Below the pieces are notes generated by a model. That model worked only from the letters and a program-made list of their open reading frames with translations. It was not told where the DNA came from and did no database searches. This document shows, in pieces, positions 11,658-23,835 of a stretch of DNA of 64,000 bases (its first letter is position 1; each line of letters opens with the position of its first letter). The position numbers were made by a program, and so were the translations under genes. Source of the DNA: Desarmillaria ectypa (taxonomy: Eukaryota > Basidiomycota > Agaricomycetes > Agaricales > Physalacriaceae); NCBI GenBank assembly GCA_030407005.1, contig JAUDYN010000008.1, forward strand, positions 186,001-250,000. Reading direction: 5' to 3'.

Positions 11658-13516
11658 TTAAGAGTCCTTTTCTCCAGCCAGATGAGTCGTGGCCTTCGCT
11701 CTCGCCACGGCGCCGCGTCGGAACAACCATTGAAAGAGAGGGAGTGTTATCAACGATACACCCATCCAAGCGAGGAGGATGCCGAATTGCAGCCCCACTA
11801 AAAAGAATCCCCGTTTAGCGTTAGCGGAAAGACACGTGGACACAACCACTCACGCTGATTCTTGGTCCCGAATATGATTGTCCGCACTGCGCCTGATACG
11901 TTATAGAAGGGAAAGGCATAGCCATACTGGAATATGCCTGGCAGCACTTCCAGGGGCATAAAGCACACGGATACGTTCGCTAAAGCACGCAGCGCGGTCA
12001 GGTAAATCACCCCAACTTTCCAGATAAAAGAACGTACAGATAATCCAAAATATCATGAAGAATCCAACAAATCTAGCCGTGAGCAGTGTGATCATTGCTT
12101 CCAAAGACAACCCTACGGCCAACATTCCAACATAATTCAGCATCCAGAACACGACAAAACCCGAACGTCCGAGTCTGTATTATCAATCAGGGTTGACAGC
12201 GGTGACGGGAATAGAACAAACTCACGTCCTTGAAAAGTCCACTTGGAAGGCCAAACATAACAGGGAATAGAAAAAGGCGAGCATGAAGTATGAGACAAAG
12301 CTTGATACCAATCGAAGGAAGATAAGGGACCATGTAGTTAATGATGCCTCCAATCCTGACATCTCACGAGCAGCGGCAGAAAAATTCTGTAAACAAACTC
12401 AGAGAAATTTTATCAATAGAGAGCACTAGGAACGTACGACAATGAAGAAAGCTAGGACTAGGACGTAGATGAGGCCGACAAACGTCATGGCACTGGCACT
12501 ATAATGGACGCTAGAGTTAGTAGTAGCAAGACTCAGGAAGAGACCTACACCGGGACATCGAAGGGGCGAAGGTTATTCAGAGTATATCCTACCGGTTGCG
12601 CCAATATTTGAGGGGCAGTAGTAGAAATATTCGCTATTATTTGCGGATAGGATGACCCAACCTGTTTCACGAAGGATTTCGCTATTCCAAGGGATACCGT
12701 ATTAAGCGTTCCTTCTACCAAAGGCCGAATCAAAATGCGACTGGAAGATGATTAGATTTAGTTCTATGAAGGAAGAAAAGGTTACTCACTAGGCGTTCTC
12801 ATTGCGGGCTTCAACGGCATACGCTGTGAGCGCAGTCGAACCGTCGTATGAGGGGTTCATAGAGAGAACCGCAGACTCAAGAAGTCTTGTTGTGTTTGGA
12901 TGCACTATCACATGAGAAGATCAATCAGGATTCTGACAGTCAAAAATCAATACCACGCACCGACAACAGCTACCCACGTCTGCTGATCCAGCACCGCATC
13001 TGCAACATCGCCCACGCCACCCGGAAACTCACTCACTGATTTATTCGTCCAACTCACTCTACCAGAGGATGACGATAACATAGCTCGGACAACAGCGTTC
13101 CCCACCGTCGAGTCATCAAAATCCTATCAAGGCCAGTCAGTAAGCAAGAACAGAAGTGTGGTCAAATATCAACTTACTACAACCCATCCGTCCAGATTAC
13201 GCTCCGGGATTTTCCACAGCGCTCCCCAGTATATCGAAAAGACAGAAAACATAACAATGATCATCGCCACAACCCCCACCCCCACGACCTTCAAGTACAT
13301 ACTCCGCGACTCCCTCATCGTCTCTGTCCGGTCCATAAAGTGGGACGTATACAATGGCCTCGCCATCTCGCTCGGGCCTGGCTCTTGCATACCGTCAATC
13401 AAGTGGTGCATGTAAGGTGTGTCATCCAGATTAGGAACGATTTCAATGCCCTTTGTCGAATAATCTGTCGAGTATGTTGTTAGACGCTCAGATTGGGAGA
13501 GGGTGGAATGCGACAT
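11658..13516 (-). CDS. SNG1/DUF3533-like membrane protein
   Basis: Nine exons on the minus strand join in perfect phase: 13178-13516, 12961-13123, 12790-12904, 12549-12740, 12438-12498, 12226-12386, 12038-12174, 11854-11979 and 11658-11797. They give 477 aa. The start is the ATG in MSHSTLSQ; the frame runs further upstream but without an ATG. After a cytosolic N-terminus there is one helix (VVGVGVVAMIIVMFSVFSIYW), then a long extracytosolic part with AYAVEARNENA and LNNLRPFDVPVA. A cluster of about five helices follows, with FQYGYAFPFYNVSGAVRTI between the last two. This is the layout of the DUF3533 family that includes yeast Sng1, linked to nitrosoguanidine resistance and plasma-membrane lipid asymmetry. 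No lesions are seen. It is a housekeeping or stress-type gene, not obviously part of the terpenoid locus. Confidence 0.88.
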
Positions 13517-15015
13517 TTCGCTCGCCCGATTATGGAATCCCGTCAAACGCTATATATTCCTTCCGTGGGTCGATAGAATGGTAATACGTGATTACCGCAC
13601 CCGTAGGCCCGGAGTGTGAGAGAAATGATAGGACTTCTTATTGCAGGATTTGCAGGTAAAGTTGAATGTTGCGCCACTGAGGTACGATCTAACTCGGTTT
13701 GGGAAAATGCTTATAAAGAGAGGACAGAAGAAGTACCAATATTTCTGTTCTCCTAGTGTTAGGCATACCCACTATTGCATGAAGAACAGAGCTTCTTGAC
13801 GGTCCTCATGGAAATACCGCACTGCGAGGCTTCCGATCTATAGAAGAAGAAAAAATCCTGTCAGATAGCTTGAAACATCAACATGCGGCCGAATAATCAA
13901 CACGAAGAAAGCACGAAGCCTTCTATAAATATAGCTTCTGGGTGTTGGCTCGCATGTCTTCATACTGCCTACAGTTAGCAGGCTAATGAACACATTTCAT
14001 TGTCAGCTACTTGAGTGTGGAAAGCTTCATAACCGTACCCGTCTTTGAAAACCGGGCATATTGGGCGGCTTACGGGATGCGAGGAGCCCTTCACATGGAC
14101 GTGTCATCGACTATCGGTCCAGGGGCAAGATAGTTATTCTTGTTCCCGGCACCGCAGTACACCCTCCCCCGTCGCCTCCAGATTCAGTGTCATTTGAAGA
14201 ACATAAAATGCTCAATATTCAACACTCCATAGTGCTCTGTGTCTCGAGCATGATGCGAAAGAAGGGTCAATGTAATCTGGCCCAGAGAACGCGATAACCT
14301 GTCGTGTTTGATTGATCCTGATAGACGTAGAAGACGCTGAAGGAGCGTGCGAAGCTCTGATAACGGTCGCCGATCCCCGATATTCCGAGTATACAGGATG
14401 GACATCCAAAATAGAACGGAACAACAATCCATCAACGAACCACACCGCTAGTGCTGTCTCTAAAAGGAAGACTCCCACCCTATAAAAGCCGGTTATCACG
14501 GGACAAGCGTGATTTAATGCAGAATAAATTCGTGGTTGTGACGAAGAATGCCGCACTGTTTAGATTGAACATAATTAAGGTCCCATCCATTCCGGACTGC
14601 TGATCGCCGTCATGATAGCCCGGTATTCACGCTTCACATCCTGGGACGGTTGATACAAAGTGTGTTCGCTGATTTCACTCCAAAAATGGTTCATATCGAA
14701 AGCGAGATAGCGTCAGAACGGTGATGGATCAAAACAAGGAGGGCAACCCTAACCCTAGTCACATGCCATCCTTGCCCGCCTACATTCACACGCCTTCTCA
14801 CTGCTCATACCGCCCATAGAGTGGCATGCATTTGCATGGGGGGTTATTTTTAACGATAAAGATGCCTCATGGAGAGATAACCAGTTGAACTAAAGTGCCG
14901 GACTCGCCTTGGCGGAATTCGAAGAGCTGAAAAGCTTCAATGTGCGCTGAATTGAGAACAAAATTAAGCACACATGTAGATTTTGAAGACCCGAGGGTTG
15001 TGTCTCTTTGCAATG
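13517..15015. other. intergenic, nothing recognised
   Basis: Only short overlapping ORFs on both strands (for example 14061-14297 plus and 14212-14556 minus), without motifs. The left edge should contain the promoter of the SNG1-like gene. Confidence 0.45.
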
Positions 15016-17126
15016 CTACATTTCTCTGATAAAATCCACGGCCCCGGGAGATCGAGGGGTAATAGAGCATTTGAACGGGGCCGGATGGCTGATCGGAGAG
15101 GCTGATTAAACCACGACTAGAATGTGTAGGTACTTCCTACCTGATAGTTCCGTTCAAGGGTTCAAGCACAGGCTCTTGAGAGAGATCACCTGCTTTTGAA
15201 ATGTTAAAAACGCTTAGGATCGTGGCACAGACTATGAAAATCATCTCGTCTGCTAGATATTGTCCTGTTTAAAATAAGCCGAATCCAACGGATACAAGTG
15301 CACTGGGATATCATACCGGGACATTTCCTAGCGCAGGAAGTAAACATGCATGCAAAGAGTTCGCGTGAAGAAGTAAAATTTCTGACCTTCTACCGAAGCC
15401 AAATATGATCCTTCTAGGATCCTTTTCCGGTACTCGTCCCGACCCCGGTAAGAATCTAGAAGGGTTAAATACTTCTGGATCTTCATAGACGGTGGGATCA
15501 CGAGTCATCTTCCTAAGATGAAAGTCATTATGCTTGCTGTTAACAGAAAATGCGACGTACTTTATATTAGCAAGTATGATCGAGTCCTTTGGAATGAAAT
15601 AACCATTATAGACATCGTCTTGTAGTGTACTGTGTGGAACACCTAGAAGAAAGATCAAAAAAAGTTAAAAGTATGCCAGATGGAAAAGCTTGACGCACTC
15701 AAGGGAACAGCCGGATGGAATCGCATGACTTCTTTACATAAGGCATTAACATACGGTAGCCTGTCCCGATCTTGGCACGTTGGAAGGCGCCGGCCTTGTA
15801 GCACGTCATTGAGCTCTGCATGTGCTGTCTTCTGTACACCGGGAAAGAGCACCATAGTAAGAAAAAACACTTTGATAGTAGCTATGGTCTATTGGTCGCG
15901 ATAAGACAGTGAAGGACTATATGATACTTTATGAGTTCGTACTCACAGTTTCTCCTGCGGCTGGAGGTTTACTTCGGAATTTAGAGAGCAGATCTTGGAA
16001 TAACAATCGACATTGGGGGGCTCACCGCCGTAAATGGCTGAAGCGGTCCACTTCAGATCATGCTCTGTCACGGATTTGTTTTTCAGTAGAGAGGAAACGA
16101 ACGACTTATTCTCGATGCCCATGGCCTATTTTAAGGAGTATCAAGCAGCCATCAGATCGGATACCTCAAGGACAACCTACCACTTGGCGCTCGGTAAATT
16201 TATAAGGTACGTTCACCATGTCATCGAGATCTCTAGCCCATTTTCGTGCCTCTGTCTTGAAACCCATACCAGGAAACCATTCGGGAAGGAAGCGCACTAG
16301 AATGTGTGTGAAAGAAGGGCTTCGGAGAGCAGAAGAGCAGTGTGTACTCACGAAAAGGTATTTGATCCACAAGAAACGCACCCGGAACAGTTACTTTTGA
16401 AAATTCAGCCATAGCTCGGTCAACCAGCTCAACGAGGGCATCTCCATCTTCTTCGACCTCATATCCGTAGGTGATGCTGAGAATGAAGCTGACGATACGG
16501 CTGATACAGTGCGTAGTATTAGATCTTTGATCTACAGCGAATACCTTCACACTCACCGAGATATATGGTCATCGAATTTGTCGGGTGTATCCATTAAATC
16601 CATGACGAGCCGCCGAGCCGCTATTTCTTGCACCTTATGAAGTCGCCCCACAACGTGCGCACCGAAAACGCTATGCATGAGTTTCCGCTGCCTTCGCAAA
16701 ACGCTTCTGTTGGGTAAGAGTCCAAGAGTCGACTTCCAACCAACCATATCTCCTCCCATGGTCAGATGAGGGCGCTCAGAGTATACTGAGCCACGTTTAT
16801 CCAGAAGTTCGACTGCAGTCTCATAAGAGTTGAGGATTACAAATGTTTGCCCAAAGACGGTTGCCGAGCAAACGTTGCCTAAAATTCGTGAGGACGTCTG
16901 ACGTGGCAAGAAGATTTCAGATACCATATGTCTCTTTCCAGCGCCCGAATGTCAACCAGGGTTTATCAGTGGGCATATCTAAAGCATTCCCAATGAAAGG
17001 GAGTCCTCGCGGTCCTGGCACTGGACGGCCTTTCGTGACAAGTGCTCCGTACGCGAGCCGTGCGAGGGTGTAAGCCGCAAGCGTAGATAGAAAGACATAT
17101 AAGTACGTGGGAAGCGATATGACCAT
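15016..17126 (-). CDS. Cytochrome P450 monooxygenase, OrdA-like type, 12 exons
   Basis: Twelve exons give 502 aa in continuous phase: 16925-17126, 16557-16878, 16352-16500, 16181-16296, 16026-16125, 15947-15960, 15699-15888, 15561-15642, 15387-15512, 15317-15327, 15141-15264 and 15016-15088. The protein has an N-terminal membrane anchor, a proline-rich hinge PVPGPRGLPFIGN, an I-helix AGETT at about residues 298-302, ExxR as EVMR at 354-357, a PERF-like NPSRFLP, and a heme box FGFGRRKCPG with Cys436. Its tail TISHPAPFKCSI is typical of basidiomycete P450s often annotated as O-methylsterigmatocystin oxidoreductase-like. The AGET and Cys codons lie on 14-nt and 11-nt microexons. P450s of this kind oxidise lipophilic substrates at the ER membrane. 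It lies near the cyclase genes and is a candidate terpenoid hydroxylase; substrate is unknown. No lesion is seen. Confidence 0.9.
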
Positions 17127-17218
17127 TGCACAGAGAGATTATGGCACAATTTGGTTGTTGATTATTGCTAGCAGCGTAGAATTTTTGTATGAGCGGGCAG
17201 CGATGTGTATACGGAGAA

Positions 17219-17262
17219 GTAGAGAGGAGGGAAGAGGGAGGGGGGGAGGGGGGAGGGGGGAC
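17219..17262 (+). promoter_or_regulatory. G-rich purine tract upstream of the P450 gene
   Basis: An uninterrupted purine run with several blocks of three to seven G lies about 95-135 bp upstream of the P450 start, so the coding strand is a C/T tract. Such tracts occur in fungal promoters and could form a quadruplex; function is only inferred. Confidence 0.4.
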
Positions 17263-18369
17263 TTATGCTTAGGATTAGCCAGGTGTAATACGGCATTTAA
17301 GATCAATCATTGCTTCAGGTCCCGCGGCTTTTTGGCTTTAAACGCATTTTGTATAACGTTTCTTCGAGGACTTCGCGAGCGATGGAGTTGGACCAACAAC
17401 CAACATATCGGTTTCAGCAATAGTCTCTGGGTCCAGTAAGAGCCCCGGTCTTTGGTAGAGGACACAGTAAGCAACCGATTCTCAAGTGAGAATATGGGGT
17501 CCTGTGCGGTGGCGATATAAATGCTATCGCCTTAGCCAAATGGAGTTCGAACTTTAACGAACATTCAGAGTCGTAAGCTGTTTTGAGTTATTTTTACTTG
17601 TTCCCTTTTCCCTCCGAGCATATCTGAGGCGCATCGAAGATGGCCGTTGGCGTTCTCTAAACACAATATAGCATTGTGGACATAGATTAGCCTTCATTTG
17701 TTCTGTGACCCTACGGTGCTCCGTTTCCTCATATTATACACCTGAATATTACAGTTTCGAATAATGCAAATGAGTGACGAACACAGTAATGTTCAGTGTC
17801 GGAACAGGAAAGAATGGAGCACGTGGTGATGGCCGAGGTCCACAGAGCCGGCCACGGCACATTTTTTGGCCACGGCGCACCAACTTTCGTTTTCTTCTCA
17901 GATCATCCACATTGTCTTTTTTTAGAGCTTCTAGAGCTGAACAGAGATGGAAAATTTCAGCTCTCGCTCCATTAATTCGCAAGAACGATAAAGGAACAAC
18001 CGAAAACTGGCAATAAAGAAAGAAAGGCATCTTAGAGTATTCCAGGATTATCGACGTTGATCCTCTATGTTCAGAAGGACGAACCATATTGGCTCTAATC
18101 TGAAACCAGGTATTGGTTTCAGACTTGTGTTCCTGCCAGTTCTCTTTTCACTATTTACATAATTCTTGTACGAATTTAAAACTAACTCTTCCTCTCTTAG
18201 ATTAAATTCAATATTTTGAAATTGGTCCTCTTGGAACACGATATCTCCGTAGAGCTACTCAAAGCCTGCTACTCTCAAGAATTTTATACCTTTTTGACAA
18301 AAACGATGGCGTGTAGAGAGGATATACCGCCCATTGATTGTCTTTCAGATGTACAGGTGTGATCACAAC
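17263..18369. other. intergenic, partly duplicated elsewhere
   Basis: No gene is visible. A stretch near 18080-18150 containing ACCATATTGGCTCTA and GGTATTGGTTTCAG resembles 23130-23200, upstream of the intact RTA1-like gene. This indicates that the flank was duplicated together with that gene. Confidence 0.5.
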
Positions 18370-18495
18370 TATATGAGCCTTCGTGGCCACAGCGCATGGT
18401 TCGCCATGTCAGGGTTGTGGGCCCAGCCATTCCTTATTGGAACCTTGTGCCGGTAACATCACAAACACCAACACCAAGGGGGCGATGCATGTCCC
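18370..18495. repeat. Copy 1 of a locally dispersed repeat (module X)
   Basis: The segment around GCCATGTCAGGGTTGTGGGCCC and CCTTATTGGAACCTTGTGCC closely matches 37680-37760. It belongs to a group of related segments at 26100, 32850, 37630 and 40860. Confidence 0.55.
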
Positions 18496-18950
18496 CTTTT
18501 CTGCGGACATCATGGAACTGCGAGCGAAGTTATAGTGACCAATTCTTAAAGCTCGTCGATCAACGCCTTTACTTCGTTGCGTTCCTTCTTCATTCTAGGA
18601 AAGCGCAGAATTTTGTAGTTCCTTGTCTGACCATGTTTCTAGAGCAAGGTGAGCCTTTTTTTGCGCCTCTTAAAGTCATTGCTGAGGCGTTGGTGCAATA
18701 CGGCGATTATATAGATACGCGCCCATGTTCGTCATACTATTCTGTATTTATACCCGCAAGTAAGCGCTTTAGTGCTGCCGCGAATTGAATTTTATCTTCG
18801 CTAGTAACGTACACCTTCCGTGGCCTGTATTTTCGCATGTGGTAAAAAATTAGGTGCACGCGCTTGGTTGAACATGACAGGTCCTATGTGACTCACCAAG
18901 TCCGAGTTTTGTCTTTACATGAACTGAGTTGTAAATTTTCTCGCCTTCAA

Positions 18951-19560
18951 CAGAATAATGGCTACAATTATCGGAACGACGCCTCTTGCTAAGTTCATCC
19001 TCGGTGCGATTATCCTTATTCTTGGGCCCGCATATAGCAGACTGAGCCCGAAAGCCCGTAAGTCCTGGCCTATCTCTGTCGCTCACAGATAACGTATACC
19101 CAAGATTCTATCATAGTCATCAGTTGCGTCCATATCTCGTAAGATTAGCGGCATGGTTACTGATACCGTTTTGTTCTAGGATATTCTTCCCCTCTCTATG
19201 CAAGCTGCGGGAGGAGGTATGGAATCTTCCGCGGCGTCAGACAATGATTTTAATTGGAACAAAATCATAAGGCTGTTCAATTTCTTCTCTGGATCTGACT
19301 GCATGCTCTGCTACGTAGGAAGCAACGTGATACTTGGAGGTACTGCCTTCCAACTGGGTATGTCGAGAAGGCTGTCCCGTGGCTATGATTAATCCTTTCA
19401 TAATAGGTGCCATCGTATTCTGTGCCATTCTAGGCTGCGAGTGCCTCCTTTGGTACAAGTATAACCGTAATTTCACTCATCAACCTAAAGGCACACGCTG
19501 TATTGTGCTCATTCAATTTTATCACTATTTTATTTCAGCTGACATTAGGTCATCTCTCAA
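18951..19560 (+). pseudogene. RTA1-like membrane protein relic (duplicate of the 23.8-kb gene)
   Basis: Readable exons include a helix with the GAIILILGPAYSRLSPKA stretch, a microexon equivalent (HSIIVISC), a DILPLSMQAAGGGMESS segment and an ILGCECLLWYKYNR segment. Each aligns by eye with the intact copy at 23836-25164. The donor after NWNKI reads AT instead of GT, the microexon donor is GTCCAT, the 5' exons are missing and the 3' part diverges. I therefore call it a dead duplicate. Confidence 0.75.
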
Positions 19561-20672
19561 GTTAATACTCTACTAGTACCATGATGAAAGCGGGATCAAC
19601 ATCAGAGAAAAAGCCAGCGCTGACAGGAAGACCAACGAGAACGTATGTCTGTATGTCCCTGGGAAAACTCGTTACATTGATCATTTGTGCATAATGAAGT
19701 CGCCCGAACTTGAAGGCAACGAAGACAGGGACGGAATGCTCGGAGCCTTCAGGAACCGTCAAAGATATTTTGATGAACAACGTTAAGATAACACCAAGCA
19801 CGCTTACTGCCATTATGAAAACATCCTAACATGAAATCTTTTTCCCACTGTTGATGGCCCGTAGAAGTCTTTGACCTTGCGATACAGCATGGATTAAATG
19901 TGACAGATTCAGGCCAACTGCCACGTTCGTGCTGGCTGCGAAGGGGTTCAGATACCCGACTGGAACTTGAAACGTACCCATCAGGACATGAATACCTATC
20001 AGGACATGCTATTGGTTCGCTCTCGACCGCAGAATAATGATCCGTCATACCTATTATATAGCTCCCCGCTAAAGCTTCTTTTCTGGATTCTGAGTGTGAC
20101 AAGTTTATGGATCCAAAAACCAAAAACTTGAAGCATGTAGGACCTCGGTTCGACCTCCAGCGTACCAAGTCAATTATTTTCGGAAGATATCAGCTTGGTA
20201 TACTCGGGCTGATCTACTGTAGATGGATGCTTCCGGGAAACAAGAAGGAGGGATGCTTACAACAAGCTAGGTTCGGTAGACGAAGATTCATTTTTCCATG
20301 TCTTTTTGTCGAAATTTCGCCAAACTTGTCATTCAGAAAAGCTGTCTTAACCTTTACGTATCATATAAACCCGAAGGAGTCTGTCCTGATATAGGCTATT
20401 ATCTCTCTTAGACGTCACTCCGGATCTATAGCTACGCCACACCAGTATGGATGTTGTGTACGAGAGACCTTGAAATGACAGCCTATATGCGCTGATCATC
20501 CTGTTAGTGGATTCACCAATGTTCTCGCCAGAAATGCTGACGCTTCTTCTATCGGAAAGGGGTGAGGCCGACTGCATGAAAGAAGAGGTATGAATCTCCA
20601 TTCTGAAACTGATGAGACTGGTAGAATCTATATAAATGGCTTCAGCACTCATCCATGAAATACAGAATGTCA
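19561..20672. other. intergenic, nothing firm
   Basis: A minus ORF at 19749-20168 and plus ORFs near 20107-20394 show no family features. The right edge should contain the old promoter of the cyclase pseudogene. Confidence 0.4.
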
Positions 20673-22226
20673 ATGGCACTGCACGATACGATACTCTGTG
20701 ACTTGGGAGACGTTCTCTTCACTCATTCTCTCCAATCCAGTCATATTCTTTCCCCGAAGCACCTCCGCTTGATCCTCTCCTCTGCGACGTAGTTTGAGTA
20801 CGAGAAAGGTCGTATCTCCCGGCAGACATGCTACGACTGTCTCGGACACGAACTCTCCCTCATTCCAGCTGACATCCGCATGGCAAACGAAGAGCTGCAC
20901 GCCTCCCTCAGGTGCAACACGAATCTCTTGGGCTTCCTTCGAGAACTCAAAGATGTCAAGCAGGGAGCGTTGCGCATATTCGCTATGTCGAACATATCAC
21001 AGCCGGACTACGAGGCTCTCCGGAGGATTTCTTCTGATATGGACTGGTCATTATTTGACGGCATCTTCACGTCCTTCGCAGCTAGTAGAATTCGGGATTT
21101 TATCAGCACACTCTATCACAAGCAAGCCTTGGTCCCTCCCTCACCATATTCATAGACGATGAACCTGAGAGTTTGCTCTCTGCGTGTTCTCAAGGGATGG
21201 TCTCGTCTATCGTGACTTCACGGAAGTGAAGCGAGCTTTGTTCAATCTGTTGGGAGATTCAATACTCAGGGGCAAAATATTTTTGAAGGAGAACAGAGGT
21301 CGACTTACTTCCATATGCTCTGGGGTCATCATGCAGGAGAACCTTTCCCAGCTCCTCATGCTTGAGATGACAAATGATCGGTGAGGATCGGTGCTGTACG
21401 CGTTTGTGAATATCATGAGCTGATAATAGGGTGACAGATCTTTGGTCGATATTGCGGAGAACTACAGAAAGTGTAACGTCTTCCAAGGCAAGTGGAGCTG
21501 GCCATAATTCAATGGGCTGACGATATTCAATGGGGCGGCCAATGTGCCACAGCCGATTATCCTTGCGACATAAACACCACTTCGCTCTTCCCGACAGTTA
21601 TCTGGGAAAAGGTGGAAGTGGCGGCATCCGTAACGGACGAGATGTTGAAGTTTGTGAACGACGATGGTATCATCCAAGTGATTCTGTCTCCAAATCAGAA
21701 TCGACTGGCACGTCTCGTCATCTCTGCATAGATATACTTCGACCCCAAACGGCCACGAATCAATCCTATCGTCTGTGTCAACGTTCTCAGTCTCTTCTAT
21801 TCCTACAGTCGAGGAAACGAGACGAACCAGACCTTGGAATGGGTGCATCAAGTTCTTTTCCATCGCGCGTACGGCCAGGGGTCGCGGTACTACGAAACAG
21901 CAGAGCGATTTCTCTTCTTCCTCTACCGATTTATCAGTGGATGCGACGACCAGGTCGTCCGTAGTCGCTTCTATCCGCTCCTGAAAGACAGAATCCCGGA
22001 GCGAATTGGGGTGGAGTCGGACGGACTCGCATTGGCGGTGCGCCTAATTGTGTGCGATTTTACAGGTGTATAAAATGAGATCGACTTTCAGACTCTTAGA
22101 GTTCTCCAATGCGATGTCGGCGGATGAGATGCCAGTTTGATGTATAGATATGGTTCTTCAGGTCTCAGTATCAAGAATCGGGGCTTGACGATAGTAATAA
22201 ATATCCACGCTGTCTAGTGCAGCAAT
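20673..22226 (+). pseudogene. HAD/class II terpene cyclase fusion, copy A, inactivated
   Basis: The N-terminal HAD part (CDLGDVLF, FAMSNISQPDYEAL) and the cyclase part (a DTTS-like region near 21570, then VHQVLFHRAYGQGSRYYETA) align by eye with the intact copies at 33.8 and 38.7 kb. An early TAG replaces the Trp codon before FEYEKG (near 20789). The frame is lost after FTSFAAS, where HAD motif III (RKPEL) should be. Further frame changes occur near 21490-21720, and the conserved end has TAG in place of Gln. It faces the opposite way to the two intact copies. Confidence 0.85.
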
Positions 22227-23835
22227 AGATCCTGATCCCCAGCACAATATGTGTTGAGCATGAGAAGATGATCATGATTCTCTGTGCTCGCAACTTGCGG
22301 ATAGAATTCGGTACTCAGGGTATCGGTAGACGTACATGGGGGCGATGCAGAAGTCGTCCTGTACTCATTCCGGCGGTACTTGACTTTCATGACTACTTGC
22401 GCGCATCAGATGAGGACTAGACGTGTTCAAGCAGTCTATTCAGTGTTGATTCAATGTCGTTCAGTGTCACGTCGGAGATGGATGGGATGGGGCACGTGCC
22501 CGGGATCCGCGAAACCGGCCGGCACTTTTCTTCCCGTTTCAAGTTACCACTTCCCCGGGGGCGGATGGATTCAACTCTCGTGCCAATCTTGGGCGAAAAA
22601 TTCCAAAGTCGAGAACCAAAGGCCAATAATCTCGAGGCTTTTCGTCGTTCGAAAGATAAGAACTCGAAGGAAAGGTACATAATCAGAGCTAGCGTTTATC
22701 CATGAGCAATACTATGTCGTGTCTACTTCTCCCTCGATTATAGGGTGTCCCTCTTGCTTCTCAGTGCCACCTTCTGATTGCGTGCCCTTATGCTACGGCG
22801 CTCAGATATTTAGCTCCATTTGGTGACAATGCTGACGCGTCGAACTCTCTACTTCGTTCACCCTCCTATAAGGGCCGTTTTTTTTTCCTCTTAGAGTTAA
22901 TACACTCCCAGTCTTACCAAAGCTTGCATGTAACTGGCAGCCGTTAACACGACGGTCGCCCATGCGCGTGAATCTATGTCCATTTATGATTGCGTCCTGG
23001 CTCGACACACAAGCTGCTCGTCGCGGAGAGCGTTGTCTAGCCTCACAAGGATAACGTCACGACATTCCTTGTCACCCAGGAGAAGGTCATATGGCGAGGC
23101 GAAGTGTAGAGCTCTATCTTCACAAGTACGGAACCATATTGGCTCTACTGCGCAACCTGGGATTGGTTTCAGGACCATCGTGCTGCCAGTTCCCTCCGCA
23201 CTTATTGGACGTCTCCGAAACAGAATTTACATGGTTCTCTTTGTGATACATCTGTTGCTGCTGCGGTCCTTGCGCTCAGGCATATTTACTAGATGGTGGA
23301 AGGCGCTGTGGCGGTGTCGATGTAATCACATCCGCAGTCGCGACCCTAGATGGTCGGTATCTCACCAACCTTCAACGTTAATCTCGATGTACCAATACTT
23401 GGTCTTTGAGAACTACTTTGAACATTTGGATCTCAAGTCTCACAGGATATCTCTGGAGCTATGATACTTCTGTAGAGCTACACAAAAAACCTGTTGCTCT
23501 CAAGAACCGCATACCTTGTTAATGAACAAGACGACATACGGACAGGATTCTCCGCCAATTGAATGTTTTTCAGATGTACGCGAAGGAGGCGATACAGACC
23601 TCCTAGCTGCGGATATCATGAAACCTCGAGGGAAACTATGGGGACTCATTCTTAAAGCACGCTCGCCAATAGCTTTTCTTCATCGTGTCCCCTTGTCCTC
23701 ATTGTCTAATAGCCCATAAATTGGTAGTCCTTGCTCTTTCTATGTCTCTAGAACACGGTGCGCGATTTTCTCCATGTCTATAACTCGACGTCAATTGAAA
23801 CCCATACTCCCGATCCAGTCGAAGCGCTTGCTCAG
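22227..23835. other. intergenic; duplicated flank of the RTA1-like gene
   Basis: No gene is supported. The 23130-23200 part resembles 18080-18150, and the sequence just upstream of 23836 should contain the promoter of the RTA1-like gene. Confidence 0.45.

Noticed and set aside
14740..14770. CCCTAACCCTA run as telomeric repeat
   Set aside because: Only about one and a half units are present, so this is chance.
15016..15400. P450 at 15 kb as a pseudogene lacking the heme cysteine
   Set aside because: The apparent loss disappears once the 11-nt exon and following intron are recognised; the full heme box and C-terminus are present.
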